From: Lycium barbarum
Taxonomy: Eukaryota > Streptophyta > Magnoliopsida > Solanales > Solanaceae
Reading direction: 5' to 3'
DNA length: 64,000 nucleotides
Assembly (NCBI RefSeq): GCF_019175385.1
Contig: NC_083342.1
Location: 121,148,376 to 121,212,375, forward strand
In this document: positions 59,287 to 64,000 of the stretch, in pieces
Position numbering within the stretch: the stretch's first letter is position 1
Layout of the letters: each line of letters starts with the position of its first letter
Position numbers and translations under genes: made by a program
The notes under the pieces: generated by a model
Database searches by the model: none
The model's input: the letters and a program-made list of their open reading frames with translations, nothing else
Told to the model about the DNA's origin: nothing

Positions 59287-59870
59287 AATAGTTGGTTGGA
59301 CAATCAAACAAAAATTAATGGAGGAAGGATCGTAAAGAGAAAAAAATCCTCGAATTTGGATAATAATCACAAGAAGCTTTTCAGTTTTTTTTTTTTTTTT
59401 TACCTACGTAGTAAATGTATTGTTATCACAACGGAGTTCTTATGACATGAGAATTGCATAATGTGATGAGAATTTTTGTTTTTGTTCATTTTGCATATGT
59501 ATTGATATATAAATTAAGTTGCAAAATGATTTCACTCTTCAAAAATGATTCGTGCTTAATTAAGCAAAAGTGATGAAATTTTTTACGAAGCTCGCTAATC
59601 TTAATTGACATGTTTTGTTTTGTTTTAACAATAGTCATGTGATAAAAATGATTTTTTTTTATAATAACAAATTTTGACTGGGCAGAGATGATGATGTCAA
59701 AAAAAATGATACACTGACAGTACACCAAACTTAAACTCAATATTATGTAAACTTTTCATTTTAATAGAAAATGGTTAAAAGTGCAAACTTTTCGACCAAA
59801 AATTTCTCTTCGAAGAAAGAAATGCGTGGGTGTATCCTAAAAAATGAAAAGAGAAAAGCTACAATAAGGT

Positions 59871-60132
59871 AAGAGTCAGGGGTAAAAAACACACCTTTAG
59901 TATCACAAAACTTTGAGTTTTCTATCTAAACTATCATTAACTAGTTAGCAAAACACACCTCAACTATCAGTTGTTCACTTTTTCTACCTCAACTATTAGG
60001 GAGGAAAAGTGAACAACTGACAGTTGAAGTGTGTTTTGCTAACTAATTGGTGATAGTAGGAAACTCTCACACCTGATAGTTCAGTTAGAAAACTCAAAAA
60101 AATGTAATACTTGAAGTGTATTTTTGACTCTT
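59871..60132. mobile_element. Fold-back (MITE-like) element
   Basis: Almost the whole 262 bp folds on itself: left AAGAGTCAGGGGTAAAAAAC, GAGTTTTCTA, TAGTTAGCAAAACACACCTC, CAGTTGTTCACTTTTTC, with inverse copies on the right ending GACTCTT. No clear target duplication. Confidence 0.65.
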
Positions 60133-61758
60133 ATCTCCTAAGGTAATTCAGAAGAATGAAGCTAATTTAGACCAAGGATCCCTTTTCTTGCCTTATAAAT
60201 CTAGTATTATCCTTGTTTTAATGATTTCGTTCCTTAATTGAACAAAGCAATAATTAAGAAAATCGGAGAGAAAGCGATTGGATTTTATAGTTTTTGTTCT
60301 TTTTTCTTTTCCTTTACATGGATGAGGGGCGGCGTCAGGTAGAAGAAGGGGGTTCATTCGAGAAAAATTACGTTGCATATATATATTATATGTTGAATCT
60401 CCTTGGCTTTTTCGCATGTTAATTTTTTCATATTTTGAACTCCTTTAGTAAAAATTCTGACTCTACCACTAACATGGATGATCTTGCTATTAACTGAAGT
60501 CGAGAACAATAGTGAAAAAGGATAGAGAACGAAAAATATTCAAGATTAAAACCTTTTATATATATTTAGGGTAAATTTCATATCATAAAAAGGAATTACA
60601 ATGCCATTGTACAAAAATTAAGCTCATCGTCAATTATAACGAGGTGTGTTGTGGCAAGGAAAATAGGTACACTATTGCTAACAATAATAAGTTACCAGTT
60701 TAAGTGATATTCACCCTCAGCGTTAATGTTAATAGTTTTTATGTTATCATGTCATTTTTATCTGTCATAGTAGACAACATATCTTATTTTTAAAATTTCA
60801 AATTCCATATTGTAATGTAACTTATCTGTAAATTTCCTTATCCGATGCCTGATGGTGTAAAAAACTCGTTACATGAACGGAGTATAAAATCAAACTCATT
60901 AGCAAATCATTTAATCTAGTGTATTTCAAGGTTATCACTTCACTTGACGGCGACCATCCGATTATCCAGCTAAACAACATTACTACAAGAAAAGTGGTCT
61001 TAATAATTGGGTTATGATTATCATTATTATTAGGAATAATCTTTGGAATATGAGTATGATACCTCTGACAAGTGTTGGGCGGCTAACTTAGCATATACTC
61101 ATTTATAAGTTGGATATTCTAAAATTTATCTGTTACGGGGCCACCCAACTGGAAATGACAAATATTTCCTTTGGTTGACTTCTCAAAGGCTAGCTTTATC
61201 CCCTTCTTTTTCTTATTAAAACGGTACATTTGCCCTTTGCAGATTGTAGCCTGTAGGTAATGAAAATTCCGTGCCTTAGAATTAGTTTAAGTGTTTCTTT
61301 TTTCCCATTTTCCTTCTTCTTTAATTTAACATTGAAAAGAGAAACAAGTTCTTTGATATTATGATGAGCAAACTTCAAAGTATAGTTTATTTTATGTAAT
61401 TATAAAGATTACTCATGTACTTTGATGATTTTTTTTTAATCAATATAATAGATGAACAATACCATAAAGCTTATGAGTGAATAAAGAATGAAAAGAAAAC
61501 TGAAATTTCCTTGTTCTTGTTGTCTTTCCAAATGTACAACAATAAAACAAATTGTAAAGTGCAAGTAAAAACATTATGATCACTTTAATCACATATCTAG
61601 CCAAGGGTAATTCTGTCTTTTCATGTTATGCTTAGGACCAACTTCTTATTTATGGAACACAAAAAACGTAACACAATCAGTTTCTTTTTTTGTGACACCA
61701 TCAGTTTCGCATTGCACCACAGCACCAAAACTATTACCCTCAACAAATGCACAATGGC

Positions 61759-61792
61759 CACGTGTAAATCACCATAATCTACACGTACGTGT
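61759..61792. promoter_or_regulatory. G-box CACGTG and ACACGTACGTGT palindrome upstream of PLD zeta
   Basis: CACGTG at 61759-61764 and the perfect 12-bp palindrome ACACGTACGTGT at 61781-61792, 256-289 bp upstream of the ATG. These are typical bZIP/bHLH binding-site cores; a regulatory role is inferred. Confidence 0.45.
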
Positions 61793-61906
61793 CGCCATAT
61801 CAAGAGAGCTTCACGAGAAATACATGAACTCAGCTGTCACCCTTCCCTAACTTGCTCCACTTGTTCTCCAACTATATTACGCTTTTGTTGCTTCCGTTAG
61901 AAATAC

Positions 61907-61915
61907 TTATAAAAA
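61907..61915 (+). promoter_or_regulatory. TATA box of PLD zeta gene
   Basis: CTTATAAAAACTC about 135 bp upstream of the ATG at 62048, followed by a CT-rich leader (CTCTCCCTCCAACTTCAAC). Confidence 0.6.
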
Positions 61916-62047
61916 CTCTCCCTCCAACTTCAACTTTTCCATACAATGGAATATTCGTACATTTTCTCTGAAACGCTTAACGAGTTTTTTCATCATTGGA
62001 TAAATTTGAATGAATTCATCAAGTGGAACTAAGTAGCAGTAGCAATA

Positions 62048-63961
62048 ATGTCGACGGAGAGACTGCTAGAAAACGCGCCGGCGTCGGCAGTGTCATCCAC
62101 GCATTCATTGCGATATTACGCGGAGCCAACGACTATCTTTGAGGAATTACCCAAGGCGAGTATAATTGGGGTGTCAAGAGGAGATGCTAGTGATATAAGC
62201 CCTTTACTTTTGTCATACACCATTGAAGTCCACTACAAGCAGGTACAACACTCTCTTTAGTAATTAATTCCTACCGACGGAGTGCATGTTTTTTAATCAT
62301 GACATTGACTTTAAATAACTAGGAGTAGTAATTACATTTAGCTTTTGAATGTCGTCAATTTTTGTTTTTCTGCTTCTCTTTTCATTTAATAGTTGCTATA
62401 GTCAATGAAATAAGGAAGTATTCCCCCTGTCTCAAATTACCTGTCAGCGATTTCTAAACATACCCAGTATAATCCCACCAGGTGAGGTCTGGGGAGGGTA
62501 GGGTGTACTCTATTTCTAATTGTCTCAAATTACTTAGATTGTTAGTCATTTTAGAAGTTCAAGACAAAATTAATTATTTTTTTCATTTAATTCTTACTCG
62601 TAATTGTTGTTGACTACAAACACTAGTAAATACTTAATGAAGATAGACTATATCTTAAGCCATAAATAAGGGTAAAATAGTTAAAACTCACTATTAAATA
62701 ATGTTTTCTTAAGGGGCCTGCAAATGAGAAACACGGCAGATAATTTGAGACGGAGGGAGTACATAATTTTATATTGCTCTTTTAATCTCGGGCGGGAAGC
62801 AGTAGGGTTTAAATGGATTAAGAAACTTTTATTATTGTGGTTTAAGTTGGGAATTGCATTTTAGAATATGTTTCTGTTGAGTAATTGGTACTAGGTTGTG
62901 TTTGAACAGAGGCGAACCAGGATTTGAACTTCATGAGTTCGAAATGACACTGAACTCACAGGCCATTGGAATAGTATTTTTGTTGTGATCAAGGGCAACA
63001 TGCGATTAGTAGTTATATCCTTTTGTAATGGTGTAATTATTGAAACGGGCCTCATCAATACTGTTAAGATGGGCTGTTGTGGTTACGATGAAAGTGACAG
63101 AAAGGCTATTTAATTTTTTATGGTGGAAGGAACCATGAGAATATACATATAGAGTCATTAAGAAAACTCACTGAAGTGAGAATGTTGGATTGGATATAAT
63201 GTTGCATGTATGGATATGGAAAGTCATGAGGCCTACAATACTGGATGTATTGAATTCAACAGATGATTATGAACAGCTCAGTTAATTTGATAAAAGAAGT
63301 ACAACCTTTACACACAACTACACTTTTATATCTGGTCCAGTTGACCGGGTGACCCTATTCAAGAATGCCTCTTAGCTTTCACTCTTTATGCTAAAATAAT
63401 GAAAAGATTGAGCAGTTAGCATTACTTCAATTATTCAAAATATCTATTGTATTTTAGCCTCTCTTTTTTTTTTTTGGGTAAAGAAAGGTTGAATTTGTTT
63501 CTGCTTCCATAAGTTCGTGGCCTGATAACATCTAGTGGATAAACTTTAGTTTCTACAAAAAGATCTTGTGTTCGCATTACATGACCATCTCCTTTTTTAC
63601 TTTTTCAATTAGCAGTTCAAGTGGCGCTTACTGAAGAAGGCCTCACAAGTTATTTATTTACACTTTGCATTGAGGAAACGTGCAATAATTGAGGAACTAC
63701 AGGAGAAGCAAGAGCAGGTTTCATCTCTCTCTTTGCTTTCACATAAATGAGACATTTCTACACCTTTGTTATTTCTTCATTCGATGAATTTGATGATGAT
63801 GACTATCTTAAAGTCTTCCTGATCTCGTTCTCAAATACTTGTCAAAAGGTTAAAGAATGGCTTCACCACATTGGTATAGGAGAACAAACAGCTGTCATAC
63901 ATGACGATGATGAAGATGATGGAGCTGTGCCAATTTACAATGAAGATAGTATTAGAAAAAG
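62048..63961 (+). CDS. PLDZETA: Phospholipase D zeta, N-terminal exons (gene runs off right edge)
   Basis: Exon 1 is 62048-62242 (65 codons, Met to TIEVHYKQ), exon 2 is 63616-63717 (34 codons, FKWRLLKKASQVIYLHFALR to EKQEQ) and exon 3 starts at 63849 (VKEWLHHIGIGEQTAVIHDD) with a likely donor after 63961 (AAAAG/GTGTCA). The order EELPKASIIGVSRGDASDIS, LLLSYTIE, then FKWRL...YLHFALRKRA is the PX domain start of plant PX-PH phospholipase D (zeta class). That enzyme hydrolyses phosphatidylcholine to phosphatidic acid independently of high calcium and acts in membrane traffic and phosphate starvation. The PH and catalytic HKD regions lie beyond the edge. The open frame starting at 63747 is partly intron; the real exon begins at 63849. 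Confidence 0.85.
62421..62759. mobile_element. Stowaway-like MITE in intron 1 of PLD zeta
   Basis: Ends TTCCCCCTGTCTCAAATTAC and (inverse) CTCCCTCCGTCTCAAATTAT with TA on each side (62419-62420 and 62760-62761). A fragment of a separate common repeat (GGTGAGGTCTGGGGAGGGTA) sits inside at 62481-62510. Confidence 0.75.
62760..63615. other. Rest of PLD zeta intron 1
   Basis: AT-rich intron sequence between exon 1 and exon 2; acceptor TTAGCAG/TTC at 63615/63616. Nothing else recognised. Confidence 0.6.
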
Positions 63962-64000
63962 GTGTCAAATTGTTTCTATTTGAATAATGTTATGCTTAGC

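Larger units (their letters stand above)
58769..61600. other. Intergenic region upstream of PLD zeta
   Basis: No supportable gene. It contains poly-T/poly-A runs (about 58880, 59382), a coding-like relic (59018-59286) and a fold-back (59871-60132); the rest is AT-rich. Confidence 0.6.

Noticed and set aside
63747..63983. 78-codon frame with an acidic start.
   Set aside because: Only 63849-63961 matches the PLD zeta exon; the start and the last codons are intron sequence.

Overview
The window looks like repeat-rich nuclear DNA from a flowering plant. The family is probably Solanaceae: one retrotransposon has a pol resembling the tobacco/tomato Tnt1-Retrolyc group, and several repeat families look solanaceous. 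The genus cannot be fixed by eye. Only two host gene groups are visible. One is a tandem cluster of F-box/PP2 (phloem-protein-2 lectin-like, PP2-B type) genes on the minus strand: a 5' exon at the left edge (429-692), a destroyed copy (18662-27482), an apparently intact three-exon copy (37141-38558) and a second intact copy (40087-41829). The other is the 5' end of a phospholipase D zeta gene on the plus strand (62048 to the right edge).

Most of the rest is mobile DNA, and the boundaries of the larger elements can be fixed by target-site duplications (TSDs). A Tnt1-like Ty1/copia element (2178-15189, TSD TTATA) holds a ~3.9-kb solo-LTR-like unit in its gag (6562-14654, TSD ACCGC), which itself holds a 4.2-kb relative (7189-11389, TSD GTGAA). 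The second F-box gene was hit by a Pack-MULE carrying a PB1-domain gene fragment (19301-20616, 9-bp TSD) and by a second copia element (20731-27172, TSD CTGAT). A hAT transposon with an uninterrupted 757-codon transposase (29046-33654, 8-bp TSD) sits in its upstream region.

From 33.7 to 46.9 kb there are several MITEs, some nested, a second non-autonomous MULE (44112-45081), and two solo LTRs (37672-38058 in an F-box intron, 46378-46880). The latter carries a dense cluster of TCTAGA/TTCTAGAA motifs just upstream of a TATA box. A 5'-truncated L1-type LINE (47213-58768) is split by a ~9-kb LTR element with 2.2-kb LTRs, gag zinc knuckles but no recognisable pol (49238-58207, TSD GGAAT).

The F-box block 18.35-33.74 kb and the block 36.78-39.60 kb are a tandem segmental duplication. 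Each copy therefore supplies 'empty sites' for the insertions in the other. The remaining intergenic DNA is AT-rich, with short tandem repeats, fold-backs and one unrecognised coding-like relic (59018-59286). No tRNA, rRNA or CRISPR array was seen.
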